In this document: piece by piece, positions 51,984-60,150 of the stretch
Layout: every line of letters starts with the position of its first letter
Numbering within the stretch: position 1 is the first letter of the stretch
Assembly (NCBI GenBank): GCA_036267135.1
Contig: DATAWQ010000139.1
Location: 62,001-126,000, forward strand
From: PALSA-505 sp036267135
GTDB lineage: Bacteria; Actinomycetota; Actinomycetes; Streptosporangiales; Streptosporangiaceae
Direction of reading: 5' to 3'
DNA: 64,000 nt
The notes under the pieces: model-generated
The model's input: the letters and a program-made list of their open reading frames with translations, nothing else
Database searches by the model: none
What the model was told of the DNA's origin: nothing
Position numbers and translations under genes: made by a program

Positions 51984-53522
51984 TTATTTCGTGGTGACGT
52001 AGACGGTCGCGGGGGTCTGGCCCGATCCAGTGGGGAAGGACAGCACGTGCACGGCGTAGCTGGTGTTCTCGTGCAGGCCACCCAGGTGATACGACGTGCC
52101 GGTCACCACGGTCGAGGCGATGGTGACCGAGCCCTTGTGCGTGGTCACCGTGACCTTGTAGCCGGTGGCGCCGCTGCTGGCTTTCCAGGTGGCCGCCAGA
52201 TTGGTGTACTTGGCGGTGGCCTTCAACCCGGTTACCCAGGCCGCGCTGGAGTGGCTGAACGCGGCCGCGGTGTCCGGTGTGCCCCAGCCGGTGGGACCGT
52301 CGTAGCCGGGCCCGGCGGTGCACAGGTAGGCCGGGCTGCAACTGCCGTCGGACCCGGAGGTCACGTCGTACAGGTCCGCGCGGTGCTTGTAGATGTAAGA
52401 GGACGGGTAGGTGCCCGCGGCCGGGGTGCCGGCCAGGGCAAAGGTCGAGGCGATGATGGGCGAAGAGGCGCTGGTGCCGCCGACCTCCAGCCAGCCGCCC
52501 TCGCTGTACGTGTCGTACACGGCCACGCCGGTGCTCGGGTCGGCGACCGCGGCGGCGTCGTTGTCGGTCCGGTCGGAGCAGCCGGTGTCGGTCTGCCAGC
52601 TTGGCTTGGCCTCGTACGCTGAGCAGCCCGAACCGGTGCCGCCCCACGTGCTCTCGGTCCAGCCGCGCAGGTTACCCGCGGGGCTGAGCGAGGTGCCGCC
52701 GACCGAGGTGACGTACTGGGAGGCAGCCGGGTAGGACACGAGGTAGCCGTCGTCGCCGGCCGAAGCGGTCACGGCCACGCCTGGGTGGTTGTAGTACGCA
52801 TCCCAGCTGGTCTCGCTGGAAGACTCGCCGAAGGTGGCGTAGGAGTTGGAGACGAAGTCAGCACCGAGCGCGACCGCCGAATCGACTCCCGTTCCCAAGT
52901 CGGTGACCGAGGTGCTGCTCGCCTCCACCAAGGTGATGCGGCAGTTCGGGCAGATCGCCGAGACCATGTCCACGTCCAGCGATTCCTCGACGTCCCAGCC
53001 GCTGCTGCCGGCGTCCGGGGGCAGCGGGCTGGTGGCCCCGTTCTCGTTCACCACCGAGAAGCAGCCCGAGCCGCACGCGGGCAGCCCCCACGCTGACCGG
53101 TAGGTGGCCAGGTCGGAGACGATGTTGGGGTCGTTGTAGGCGTCCACGACCGCCACGGTCTCGCCGCTGCCCTTGGTGGCCGACGGCAGGTCGTAGGCTC
53201 TTTGCAGGCTGGCCGGGCCGTACCCGTCACCGGTGGGTCCAGTGTCCGGATGGGCCGCTGGCTGCAGGTGCTGCTTCACGTTGGTCCGCACCAGCGCGAG
53301 GCAGGAGAAGTGCAGAGCCCTGGCCGTGGAACAAGCGGTCGCGTAGTCGCGGCCAGCGACCGGGTGCAGGTGCCCGGCTACATGGGCGGTGGTCGTGTGG
53401 TGTGTGCCCCCGGAGGACGCGGCCAGGGCCGGGCTGGCGGCCACCCAGGACAGGCCAGCCAGCAGCCCCGCGGCTGCGGTTAACGGCAGGCCGCGAGACC
53501 CGAATTTCGTCATTCCCCTCAT
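51984..53522 (-). CDS. Secreted S53 (sedolisin) serine peptidase with C-terminal fibronectin-like domain
   Basis: A 512-residue exported protease. Signal peptide (GLPLTAAAGLLAGLSWVAAS, then PALA), short propeptide, then the S53 domain: GYGPASLQRAYDLPS, VAVVDAYNDPNI, GWDVEESLDVDMVSAICPNC (catalytic Glu and Asp), VTASAGDDGY with the oxyanion Asp, and LEVGGTSASSPIIAS (catalytic Ser). About 85 C-terminal residues form a fibronectin type III-like domain (LKATAKYTNLAATWKASSGA). Sedolisins work at acid pH. ATG 53522 has AGGGGG 11 nt upstream; ATG 53513 is too close to any ribosome binding site. Confidence 0.92.
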   Translation of the reverse strand: MRGMTKFGSRGLPLTAAAGLLAGLSWVAASPALAASSGGTHHTTTAHVAGHLHPVAGRDYATACSTARALHFSCLALVRTNVKQHLQPAAHPDTGPTGDGYGPASLQRAYDLPSATKGSGETVAVVDAYNDPNIVSDLATYRSAWGLPACGSGCFSVVNENGATSPLPPDAGSSGWDVEESLDVDMVSAICPNCRITLVEASSTSVTDLGTGVDSAVALGADFVSNSYATFGESSSETSWDAYYNHPGVAVTASAGDDGYLVSYPAASQYVTSVGGTSLSPAGNLRGWTESTWGGTGSGCSAYEAKPSWQTDTGCSDRTDNDAAAVADPSTGVAVYDTYSEGGWLEVGGTSASSPIIASTFALAGTPAAGTYPSSYIYKHRADLYDVTSGSDGSCSPAYLCTAGPGYDGPTGWGTPDTAAAFSHSSAAWVTGLKATAKYTNLAATWKASSGATGYKVTVTTHKGSVTIASTVVTGTSYHLGGLHENTSYAVHVLSFPTGSGQTPATVYVTTK

Positions 53523-54030
53523 TGCTTTCTTACCCCCTAAAGCGTTTGAACTACTGGAAACTCTGATGGCGAAGGGCTGATTCTGATACACGCTCAACCC
53601 AGGAGGTTTTCTGAGGCGGGCCAGGAGGTTTCTAGAGTGGGGGGTGTGGACACGGCGCAGCGGGAGTGTCAGTCTCCATGGTTTCAGCTAGTTCCATCTC
53701 ATCTGTTTCCGCACGTCAATAACGGTGGTGACACCAATCAGAACAGCCCGGAACTGCTACCAAAACTGCTACCACGATCAAGATCGAGATCGTACCCGCG
53801 GGCCGGCTCGATGAGCGGCCACCGCAGCCGAGACCGTGCCGACGGGTTCGTGCCCGTCCACCTGGCGCAGGCCGGGCGCGGCCCGGCCTGGCGACCGCGG
53901 CCAGCCACTGCGGCCGAGACCGTGCCCGTGCCCGTGCCGCGCTCATGCCCGGCCTGGTCGCCGTCGAGGACGTGGCGCTGACCGTGGTTCAGGAGATGCT
54001 CGGGCAGGGCATTCGGACAGTTCTAATACC
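53523..54030. other. Intergenic region at the left edge of the accessory island
   Basis: About 500 bp. No convincing gene. It holds a 22-nt-spaced duplicate of CAGGAGGTTT (53600 and 53622) and the arm-like TGCTACC pair at 53755-53773. A frame from 53945 reads MPGLVAVEDVALTVVQEMLG, which looks coding but is cut by the att-like repeat at 54031; this may be the end of a truncated gene. Confidence 0.5.
53755..53773 (+). repeat. Arm-site-like heptamer pair
   Basis: Two TGCTACC heptamers begin at 53755 and 53767, 12 nt apart. The four att-like copies further right have TGCTAAC heptamers at the same 12-nt spacing on the opposite strand. This may be the arm of a fifth, diverged element. Confidence 0.45.
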
Positions 54031-54171
54031 CGAACCGATGACCTATGCATTACGAGGAGGGTTTGGCCTGTCCAGAGCCGTCCACCGGGCCACTTTCGCC
54101 CTGCTCATTCGGCTCGAGGCTCCGCAAACGTCCGAGATCATCCAGAGCTGTTGTTAGCAGATCCGTTAGCA
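54031..54171 (-). repeat. att-like repeat copy 1 (degenerate tRNA-Thr 3' segment plus arm)
   Basis: Contains the core from the T-arm to the anticodon loop (54031-54055; one mismatch, CTATGCA for CTACGCA), the GTCC-rich arm, and two GTTAGCA heptamers at 54153 and 54165 (12 nt apart). The acceptor-stem part present in copies 2-4 is missing here. Confidence 0.75.
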
Positions 54172-54203
54172 CCGATAGGTGAGCCGAAAGCACTCCGCTC
54201 CTG

Positions 54204-54917
54204 GTGCTGGTCGAGCAGCTTCAAGTTGATCCGGAAGTGACGCTGGCTCGTGCGATCAGCGATGCCTTGCTCGCTTACGCCGAGGAGAAGACTCGCCAGC
54301 AGGGTGAACTCACCACCGAGCCTGCTCCGATAGCCGAAGATGTCGCCCTTCCCACACCGAGGGGCCCGCGTCAGAAGGACGTCGCAGAGGTGCTGGTAGC
54401 GGCCCCACTGGAGGGCTGGAAGACGGGCGAGATTGCACGGATGGTCGAGATGGATCAGCCAAACGCCTACCTCACCTTGCAGGCCTTGCAGAAGCAGGGT
54501 CTTGCCGAGCTAGTACCTGGTTCGGACCCGCAGCGGTGGCGACTGCTGCCGCGATATCGTCAGCGGGCTTCAATCCTGCGCGCTGCGGGCCTAGTCGGCA
54601 AAGGTGAATTCACAACGTACGGCGACATCTCCCAGGTCGTCTATGGGCATGGCGAGGGCGGGCAAGCGGTGGGCCGCGTCGCGATGACGGACGCCGAGTT
54701 CCCTAACCCCCAGCGGGTCTTGGCGAAAGGTGGCTTGATCCGTGCCAACTGGGCCTTTCCTGACGGGACAGGCGGACCGGACGACGCGGAGCGCTTGTTG
54801 AAGAAGGACGGCGTCAAGATTCTTCGTGACGACGACGGTCAACGTTACGCCCATCCGCGGCACTACGTGAATCACGAAGAGCTAGGCACCCGCTTGCGCG
54901 AAGGGACCGCTGCCTGA
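54204..54917 (+). CDS. Winged-helix protein with an MGMT/alkyltransferase-like C-terminal domain
   Basis: A 237-residue protein. The middle part (residues about 55-110) is a winged helix: DVAEVLVAAPLEGWKTGEIA, EMDQPNAYLTLQALQKQGLA. The C-terminal part resembles the DNA-binding domain of O6-alkylguanine-DNA alkyltransferases and ATL proteins: GEFTTYGDISQVVYG, GQAVGRVAM, NPQRVLAKGGLI and LLKKDGVKI, but the reactive PCHRV cysteine is replaced (NPQRV). So it can bind DNA but not accept alkyl groups. The GTG start is only 33 nt from att copy 1, and the N-terminus may be truncated. Confidence 0.6.
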   Translation: MLVEQLQVDPEVTLARAISDALLAYAEEKTRQQGELTTEPAPIAEDVALPTPRGPRQKDVAEVLVAAPLEGWKTGEIARMVEMDQPNAYLTLQALQKQGLAELVPGSDPQRWRLLPRYRQRASILRAAGLVGKGEFTTYGDISQVVYGHGEGGQAVGRVAMTDAEFPNPQRVLAKGGLIRANWAFPDGTGGPDDAERLLKKDGVKILRDDDGQRYAHPRHYVNHEELGTRLREGTAA

Positions 54918-55434
54918 GTCAACGGTGCCTCGGTCTCCGGCATTTAGCTGTGATCCTGGCAAACGAGGCTGGCCCACGTTGCTCTTGCTCCAGTGGGCGC
55001 GGGCCAGCCCAGGCTCTGGCACGCAGACTAGATCGGCGTCCGCCGGCGTCCTCATCGGCCATACGCACCAGCTCGCGCTGGCGTCCGAGCTAGGTCACGT
55101 GCTCGACTATGGCCGCCGGTACTTCGCGGCCGGGCTGGCGGACCAGGGCCGCCGGTAGAGCTGGTGGGCGCGACCTCCCAGGCCGCAGGCGCTGGTTGAC
55201 CGGGGCACCAGTGGTCGCGACGTTTGCCACCTACATCCCTCGGGTGCCACCAGCATGTCGGGAGAGCAGAAGATCTGCGGATCATGTAAGGCTGTGGTGA
55301 AGCTAACCGCCGGATCAGATTTAGCAAGCATGCTTGGTTGTCCCCATGTTGAAGCCAAGTTTTCCACACGGTCCGGCCGGGGCGGCTTGTTAAACCTGAG
55401 AGCCACATCACTTTAATACCGGTAGCTTTGGAGT
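54918..55434. other. Intergenic region upstream of the Fic gene
   Basis: About 520 bp. A frame ending at 55158 contains VLIGHTHQLALASELGHVLD, which may be the tail of a lost gene; there is no start or ribosome binding site. The Fic promoter should lie near 55390-55430. Confidence 0.4.
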
Positions 55435-56628
55435 ATGACTACTCCGCAGCCGGGCGGTGTCCGGGCCGGGCGGATGATCCGGCAACCGGAAGGCTACCGG
55501 GCGTTCGTCCCGGCGTCTCTTCCGCCGGATCCGCCGCTGGCCTTCGACGCGCAACTCGCTACCGTGCTGGCTAGGGCGGGCACGGCGTTGGGTCGGCTTG
55601 ACGGCGTCGCCGCTACTCTGCCCAACCCAGACCTGTTCGTGGCGATGTACGTGCGCCGCGAGGCGGTGCTGTCCTCTCAGATAGAAGGCACGCAAAGCAC
55701 GCTGGATGACGTCCTGGCCTTTGAAATCGACCCGAACCGGCCGTCGCTGCCAGGTGACACCAGGGAGGTCGTCAACTACATCAACGCGATGCATCATGGG
55801 CTCGGTCGGCTCGACTCCCTGCCTCTCTCGCTCCGGCTGCTTCGGGAGATCCACGAGCGCCTAACGACCGGGACTCGGGGCGCGAACAAGTCGCCGGGGC
55901 GGTTCAGGGAGAGCCAGAACTGGATCGGCAGCGGCCGACTGGCCGAAGCCACCTTTGTGCCACCGCCGCCGGCCGACATGCGGAACGCGCTGGCCAACCT
56001 CGAGCGCTTCCTGCACGACTCCGGTGGCCTGGACGCGCTCATCGTCTGCGCGCTGGCCCACGCTCAGTTCGAGACCGTCCACCCGTTCCTCGACGGGAAC
56101 GGCCGAGTCGGCCGACTCCTGATCACCTTCCTGCTCTGTCACGAGAAGGTGCTCCAGCGGCCGGTGCTCTACCTGAGTCACTACCTGAAGCAGCACCGCG
56201 CGAGCTACTACGACCGGCTGATGGCGATCCGCTTCGCCGGCGACTGGGAGGGCTGGCTGCGGTTCTTCCTGACAGGCGTCGCAGAGGTGGCGCGGGAGGC
56301 GGAGCGAACCGCCAGGCAGATCGTGCAACTCCGTGAGGACATCAGGCAGCGTGCCCAGGATGCACGGATGAGCGCCAGCTCCTTCCGGCTGCTCGACCAG
56401 CTCTTCGAGAGGCCGGTGATCAATGTGACGGCCGCGGCGGAGGAGCTTGAAATCTCCTACGTCCGCGCCAATGTCCTGATCAGAGAACTGTGCGACCTCG
56501 GCGTGCTCAGCGAAATCACGGGCGGCAGCCGCAACCGCATCTTCCGCTTCGCTCCCTATCTTGATCTGTTCGCCGACGTGAACGTGGCGCAGACAGAGGT
56601 CACCGAAACCCAGCCAACTCGCTCCTGA
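55435..56628 (+). CDS. Fic-domain AMP-transferase (class II, self-inhibited)
   Basis: A 397-residue Fic protein. The N-terminal inhibitory helix motif is VLSSQIEGTQSTLDD (S-x-x-x-E-G), as in class II Fic enzymes that block their own ATP site. The catalytic loop HPFLDGNGRVGR is complete. A winged-helix domain at the C-terminus (NVTAAAEELEISYVRANVLI) would bind DNA or partners. Fic enzymes AMPylate hydroxyl residues on target proteins; the target is unknown. The 3' end overlaps the convergent HicA frame (56600-56628). It belongs to the first att-flanked cassette. Confidence 0.92.
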   Translation: MTTPQPGGVRAGRMIRQPEGYRAFVPASLPPDPPLAFDAQLATVLARAGTALGRLDGVAATLPNPDLFVAMYVRREAVLSSQIEGTQSTLDDVLAFEIDPNRPSLPGDTREVVNYINAMHHGLGRLDSLPLSLRLLREIHERLTTGTRGANKSPGRFRESQNWIGSGRLAEATFVPPPPADMRNALANLERFLHDSGGLDALIVCALAHAQFETVHPFLDGNGRVGRLLITFLLCHEKVLQRPVLYLSHYLKQHRASYYDRLMAIRFAGDWEGWLRFFLTGVAEVAREAERTARQIVQLREDIRQRAQDARMSASSFRLLDQLFERPVINVTAAAEELEISYVRANVLIRELCDLGVLSEITGGSRNRIFRFAPYLDLFADVNVAQTEVTETQPTRS

Positions 56629-56917
56629 ACAGTCGAACTCGCCCGATCTGATGACCGTCCTGAATAGGACATGCCAGAGGCGTGCTCATGCGGAGTCCTG
56701 ATGGTCGCGGCCGAACTGGCGGACCAAGGCACTGGCGCCGCAGGATGGACGCCAACGTACCCCGCTTCACGACGCCGTGCTGCGGGATGACCGTCACCCG
56801 TCCGTCCTGATCCCGGTACACGGCGTGGCTCCCCTTGGTCCGCACGTAGGAGAACCCGACCGACTCCAGTGCACGGATGACCTTACGGACAGGCAGGTCC
56901 GATAGCGCGGGGCTCAC
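56600..56917 (-). CDS. hicA: HicA-type mRNA interferase toxin
   Basis: The first 60 residues are a complete HicA fold: DLPVRKVIRALESVGFSYVR, TKGSHAVYRDQDGR with the catalytic His, VIPQHG, VKRGTLASILR. HicA cleaves mRNA on its own. After LASILR the 105-residue frame continues in proline- and arginine-rich sequence unlike any HicA; shifting one base would give ASALVRQFGRDHQDSA and a stop at 56686-56688, nearer the family's usual 60-80 residues. A 3' indel is therefore possible. The GTG start at 56917 overlaps the HicB stop (GTGA). Confidence 0.75.
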   Translation of the reverse strand: MSPALSDLPVRKVIRALESVGFSYVRTKGSHAVYRDQDGRVTVIPQHGVVKRGTLASILRRQCLGPPVRPRPSGLRMSTPLACPIQDGHQIGRVRLFRSELAGFR

Positions 56918-57138
56918 GCCGCAGGCAGCCGGAACGTGGTCACCAGCGGCGTAGCGGTTAGGTGCCTGACCGGATCGTCCACCTCTTCGAGGTACAGCTC
57001 GACAGCCTCCGCGAGATTCGCCAGCGCCTCGTCGATCGTGTGACCCTGGCTAGCAACATCAACCTCTAGGCACTGGGCGATGTACCAGTCCTCTTCCCGG
57101 TGCAGGGCCGCAGTCAGGGTTCCAGGGATATCGGGCAT
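56914..57138 (-). CDS. hicB: HicB-type antitoxin
   Basis: A 74-residue short HicB: DIPGTLTAALHREEDWYIAQ, CLEVDVASQGHTIDEALANL, AEAVELYLEEV is the partial RNase H-like fold that neutralises HicA. The C-terminal DNA-binding domain of longer HicB proteins is absent. The antitoxin is first, the toxin second, with a 4-nt overlap. A TACCCT hexamer at 57150-57145 is 6 nt before ATG 57138, so the mRNA may be leaderless. Confidence 0.85.
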   Translation of the reverse strand: MPDIPGTLTAALHREEDWYIAQCLEVDVASQGHTIDEALANLAEAVELYLEEVDDPVRHLTATPLVTTFRLPAA

Positions 57139-57376
57139 GCCCACAGGGTAACCACTGACCGGCCGCGCCGCACGGCCCCCTCCAGCGGGAGCGGACAGTC
57201 GTCTATAGCCCGCGCGCGTCCGGGTCTGAAGGTCCCGCTGTACTCCAGTGGCATGGCATGCGCGTCTACATACTGTCAGCGCTCCGAGGCAAGCGCTTCC
57301 TACGTACATCGCTACTGCGTGACCTCTGGAATCTGCGCCGGGGCCTGAGATTATCGAAGCCGGGGGGCAAGTGGTG

Positions 57377-57892
57377 ATGAGTATAAAGATCATCTGGGCG
57401 GTTGCGGCGATCGGCGCAATGGCACTAGTGGGGTGCGGGAGCTTAGGGCATGGTGCTGCAGCCAACTCCAGCCCGGCTCCCACAGTCACGCACACTGTGA
57501 CCGCCACACCGAGCATGTCATCACCCGCGCCGACTGTCACCAAGGTGGCAACGGCCACGCCCACACCGCCAGCCACCAGTCCCGCAGGTATCCCTGCCGT
57601 GACGCCATGGTCAGTGGTAAGCGAGTACTACGGCGACCTAGAGTCCGGCGATTACAAGGACGCTTATGCGCTGCTGTCCTCCGGGAACGTGACGGGGCAG
57701 ACCTATCAGCAGTTCGTGAACGGTTTCGCCTGCACGTCGTATGACGACTTGGCCGAACTGGGCACCACTGGCGACACCGTATCCGTCAGCCTAGACGCGC
57801 TCCAGTGCGACGGGACGGTGAACCGGTACCAGGGCACGTACACGGTGGAGAACGGGCTGATCACAGCAGCCGACATCCAACAGACGGGTTGA
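57377..57892 (+). CDS. Secreted lipoprotein, hypothetical
   Basis: A 171-residue protein. Signal peptide with lipobox: IIWAVAAIGAMALVGCGS. Then a Thr/Pro/Ser-rich linker (APTVTHTVTATPS and APTVTKVATATPTPP are similar units) and a C-terminal domain of about 100 residues, VVSEYYGDLESGDYKDAYAL through YTVENGLITAADI, which has the DUF4878/NTF2-like look. Two Cys in the domain could pair. ATG 57377 chosen; GTG 57371 and 57374 are alternatives. Last gene before att copy 2. Confidence 0.7.
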   Translation: MSIKIIWAVAAIGAMALVGCGSLGHGAAANSSPAPTVTHTVTATPSMSSPAPTVTKVATATPTPPATSPAGIPAVTPWSVVSEYYGDLESGDYKDAYALLSSGNVTGQTYQQFVNGFACTSYDDLAELGTTGDTVSVSLDALQCDGTVNRYQGTYTVENGLITAADIQQTG

Positions 57893-57992
57893 CCTGGGCA
57901 CGCGCCTTATGCATCCGCTCCATGCTGGCCTCTGCTGGCACCCGTTGGAGACTCCAAGAAGGTCCGCGGCTTTGTCTGCAGTACTGAGCTGC

Positions 57993-58151
57993 GAGCCGCC
58001 TATCGGAATCGAACCGATGACCTACGCATTACGAGGAGGATTAGGGCCGTCCAGAACCGTCCGCTGGGTTACTTCACCCCCAGTTCGCCAGGCTTCTTGT
58101 TCCAGCCATGTCCGAGATTGTCCAGGACTGTTGTTAGCAGATCCATTAGCA
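57993..58151 (-). repeat. att-like repeat copy 2 (tRNA-Thr(CGT) 3' half plus integrase-type arm)
   Basis: On the minus strand the core reads: anticodon loop CTCGTAA, stem TGCGT, variable loop AGGTC, T-arm ATCGG-TTCGATT-CCGAT, acceptor strand AGGCGGC. There is no 5' half. The arm on its high-coordinate side ends in GTTAGCA and ATTAGCA heptamers, 12 nt apart (58133 and 58145). Confidence 0.85.
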
Positions 58152-58238
58152 AGTTCGCTCGATGCCCGGCTGCGGTTGGGTCGTTCGATCCGTGGGAGTC
58201 CCTCCACCGCCAAGACTGCAGAAGGGGCTACACGAGAT

Positions 58239-58622
58239 CTATCCACGGGCTGTCGAGGCTGATTCTCCGCGGGTGACTGTGAGCCCGGAAAGGTCTAGGT
58301 CCACTTCACGGCCATCGGCGAATTGGACGATCACTCTGGCGTGGCCGCCAACGGCTTGGAGATATGCGTTCAATGTGGATAGCAGCAGATCGTGCGGTTG
58401 TTCGATACGGCTGACGGCGGCTTGGCTCACTCCGAGCTTCTTCGCCAGTTCGACCTGGGTCAGCTCCGCGGCCTGACGTAGTGCAGCCAAGCCCATTGCA
58501 TAGGTGCGGTCAGCGTCCTCCATCTCACGGCGGACCCTTGCGATGTCGTCGGCCAGATCAGGACGCTCTGCAAGTCGCTCGATACGGTCGTTCCCGCGGA
58601 TGAAGGTTATGTCGTCACCCAT
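58239..58622 (-). CDS. XRE-family HTH antitoxin (HigA-like)
   Basis: A 127-residue protein with a helix-turn-helix in the middle (MGLAALRQAAELTQVELAKK, LGVSQAAVSRIEQ) and a C-terminal beta-rich tail (VIVQFADGREVDLDLSGL). Antitoxins of the HigA/XRE type bind the toxin and repress the operon. ATG 58622 has AGGAG 8-12 nt upstream and overlaps the toxin 3' end by 8 nt (toxin first, antitoxin second, the usual higBA order). Confidence 0.88.
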   Translation of the reverse strand: MGDDITFIRGNDRIERLAERPDLADDIARVRREMEDADRTYAMGLAALRQAAELTQVELAKKLGVSQAAVSRIEQPHDLLLSTLNAYLQAVGGHARVIVQFADGREVDLDLSGLTVTRGESASTARG

Positions 58623-58992
58623 CAGAGTGATCTCCTTTCTGGCGGAGCCACGCGTCAACGAGGGCCTCTCCGCGTACCGCTGCACTTGCGTAGAACACAT
58701 CTCCAATCGTCTTCTTGTCAAAGCCAACAAGAGCAATCACGACACTTTGTTCCGTGGGGAACCAGCAGATGATACGGACGGCGAAGTCCGGGTCGAACGG
58801 ATGGGAAACCCGCCAGAGCTCATGGCGACGGGCCTGCCGGACCCGCTTGAAGGTGGCGGATTCCTCAGTTGGCTTAGCTGGCAGATCCATGAGAGCTTGC
58901 AGCATGGCGACTGTAGTGGCCAGGAGTCGACCACCCTGCTTCTCGACGTTCGTGAACCAGCGGTCGAACTCCTCCGGCCAGTCAACGATCAC
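58615..58992 (-). CDS. RelE/HigB-type (phage Gp49-like) toxin
   Basis: A 125-residue protein: VIVDWPEEFDRWFTNVEKQG, LQALMDLPAKPTEESATFKR, RQARRHELWRVSHPFDP, AVRIICWFPTEQSVVIALVG, FDKKTIGDVFYASA: the family of Gp49/HigB toxins with basic and aromatic residues (R, H, K) that contact mRNA in the ribosome. It would cleave mRNA during translation. GTG 58992 is set by the promoter position: the -10 box ends 6 nt earlier. Within the second att-flanked cassette. Confidence 0.88.
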   Translation of the reverse strand: MIVDWPEEFDRWFTNVEKQGGRLLATTVAMLQALMDLPAKPTEESATFKRVRQARRHELWRVSHPFDPDFAVRIICWFPTEQSVVIALVGFDKKTIGDVFYASAAVRGEALVDAWLRQKGDHSDG

Positions 58993-59027
58993 TGTCTCAG
59001 TATAAATTAGAAGTTGTACAACGTCAA
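58993..59027 (-). promoter_or_regulatory. Leaderless promoter and operator of the higBA-like operon
   Basis: Minus strand: -35 TTGACG (59027-59022), 17-nt spacer, -10 TATACT (59004-58999), then GAGACA and the GTG. It is the best sigma-70-type promoter in the window. The spacer contains the perfect palindrome GTTGTACAAC (59013-59022), and AGTTGTA recurs at 59029, suggesting antitoxin binding between the boxes. Confidence 0.8.
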
Positions 59028-59299
59028 AGTTGTATCTCTTCGGCACGCCCGTGTGGAAGACGTGAACTGCGAGGCAAGGACATCGGCCCTGGGTAGACCC
59101 CGCCGGGAAGCCAGCGTGCGTACGAAGGCGACCTTGAAGTTGTCCGAACGCCGAGAGCGGCAGGCAGTGAAGCTGTCGCCCGACGCACGGCCGCGGCCAT
59201 CTTGGCGCAGACCGTGAAGGCCGCGTTGCCAACACTGTTAGCGGATCCGCTAGCAAGAGGTTTCTTGCAGGCCGGAACCGGTCTCTGACCTGCGGCTAT

Positions 59300-59457
59300 G
59301 AGCCGCCTATCGGAATCGAACCGATGACCTACGCATTACGAGGAGGATGAGGGGTGTCCACGCTCGTCCAGCGAGACACTTTCGCCCTGCTCACCCGGCT
59401 TGCGACTCCACAAGTGTCCGTGATCATCCAGAATCGTTGTTAGCAGATCCGTTAGCA
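59300..59457 (-). repeat. att-like repeat copy 3 (tRNA-Thr(CGT) 3' half plus arm)
   Basis: Same tRNA-derived core as copy 2 over more than 40 bp, and the same arm with GTTAGCA heptamers at 59439 and 59451. The flank on the acceptor side (59281-59299) shares CTCTGACCTG with copy 4, so the homology reaches beyond the tRNA end. Confidence 0.88.
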
Positions 59458-59518
59458 CTGAAGGCAACCTGGCAATTCTCCGCTCTTGGCGCTAGTCGAA
59501 CCTCGCCTGGCTAGTCAG

Positions 59519-59911
59519 CTAGGCGGGTGCTTCAGCAGAGAGACCCGCCGCCAGGGCCGCGTCCAGCAGGCGCTTGTCATAGGTGACGAACGATGTCAGC
59601 GCGGGGCGCGTGTAGAGTGCGGTGCCCAGATGAATGGCATCCAGACTCCGCACGGTCGCGGGCCGCACAGTCTGGGCCAGGATCCGAACGGGAGGGTCTA
59701 GGCCGATCAGGTCGATCTGGTCCAGGACAGCCGGGAGCCTGGCCGCTGCCTCGGGCGCATGCCTAGCGAGGGCCCGGAAGGATTCGATCTCTGTCAGCAC
59801 GGAGCTGATCCACCCGGTATCGGCCCGCTCGCCCAGCCACGCCCGCAGAGCGGCCGACTCCGCCTCGGCGTGCACGAGCTTGACGATCGCCGCCGAGTCC
59901 AGGTAGATCAT
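59519..59911 (-). CDS. vapC: VapC-type PIN-domain ribonuclease toxin
   Basis: A 130-residue PIN domain. Acidic metal ligands are visible: Asp5 in MIYLDSAAIVKL, Glu in SSVLTEIESFRALAR, Asp in RSLDAIHLGTAL and Asp in FVTYDKRLLDAA. VapC toxins cut tRNA or rRNA. The ATG (59911) shares one base with the VapB stop. In the third att-flanked cassette. Confidence 0.93.
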   Translation of the reverse strand: MIYLDSAAIVKLVHAEAESAALRAWLGERADTGWISSVLTEIESFRALARHAPEAAARLPAVLDQIDLIGLDPPVRILAQTVRPATVRSLDAIHLGTALYTRPALTSFVTYDKRLLDAALAAGLSAEAPA

Positions 59912-60144
59912 CAGCGCTCGCCAGAACGGTCCCGGACCAGCTCATCGGCCACATTGATCCCATCCGGCTGCCCAAGATCCATTTGCAAGACTTCCCGGCG
60001 CATTTGGGCGGCCCGCTCACGGCGGCTCGCCGTCTCCAGCACGGCCTGACGGATGGCAGCAGACCGCGAGACACCGCCGTGCGTCAGTACCTCGAGGGCA
60101 TGCTCGGTCTCATCGTCAGTACGGATAGTGATCGTGTCAGCCAT
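59911..60144 (-). CDS. vapB: VapB-type ribbon-helix-helix antitoxin
   Basis: A 77-residue antitoxin. The N-terminus DTITIRTDDETEHALEVL and GGVSRSAAIRQAVLETASRR is a ribbon-helix-helix DNA-binding fold; the C-terminal ADELVRDRSGER would wrap VapC. The operator with inverted repeat lies directly upstream. Translation probably begins at the first base of the mRNA. Confidence 0.9.
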   Translation of the reverse strand: MADTITIRTDDETEHALEVLTHGGVSRSAAIRQAVLETASRRERAAQMRREVLQMDLGQPDGINVADELVRDRSGER

Positions 60145-60150
60145 ATCACA

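Noticed and set aside
54925..55158. Plus-strand ORF of 77 codons
   Set aside because: No ribosome binding site and no recognised family; only its last 35 residues look coding, so it is mentioned as possible debris.
59014..59217. Plus-strand ORF of 67 codons divergent from the higBA-like promoter
   Set aside because: No ribosome binding site, basic low-complexity product, no homology recognised.
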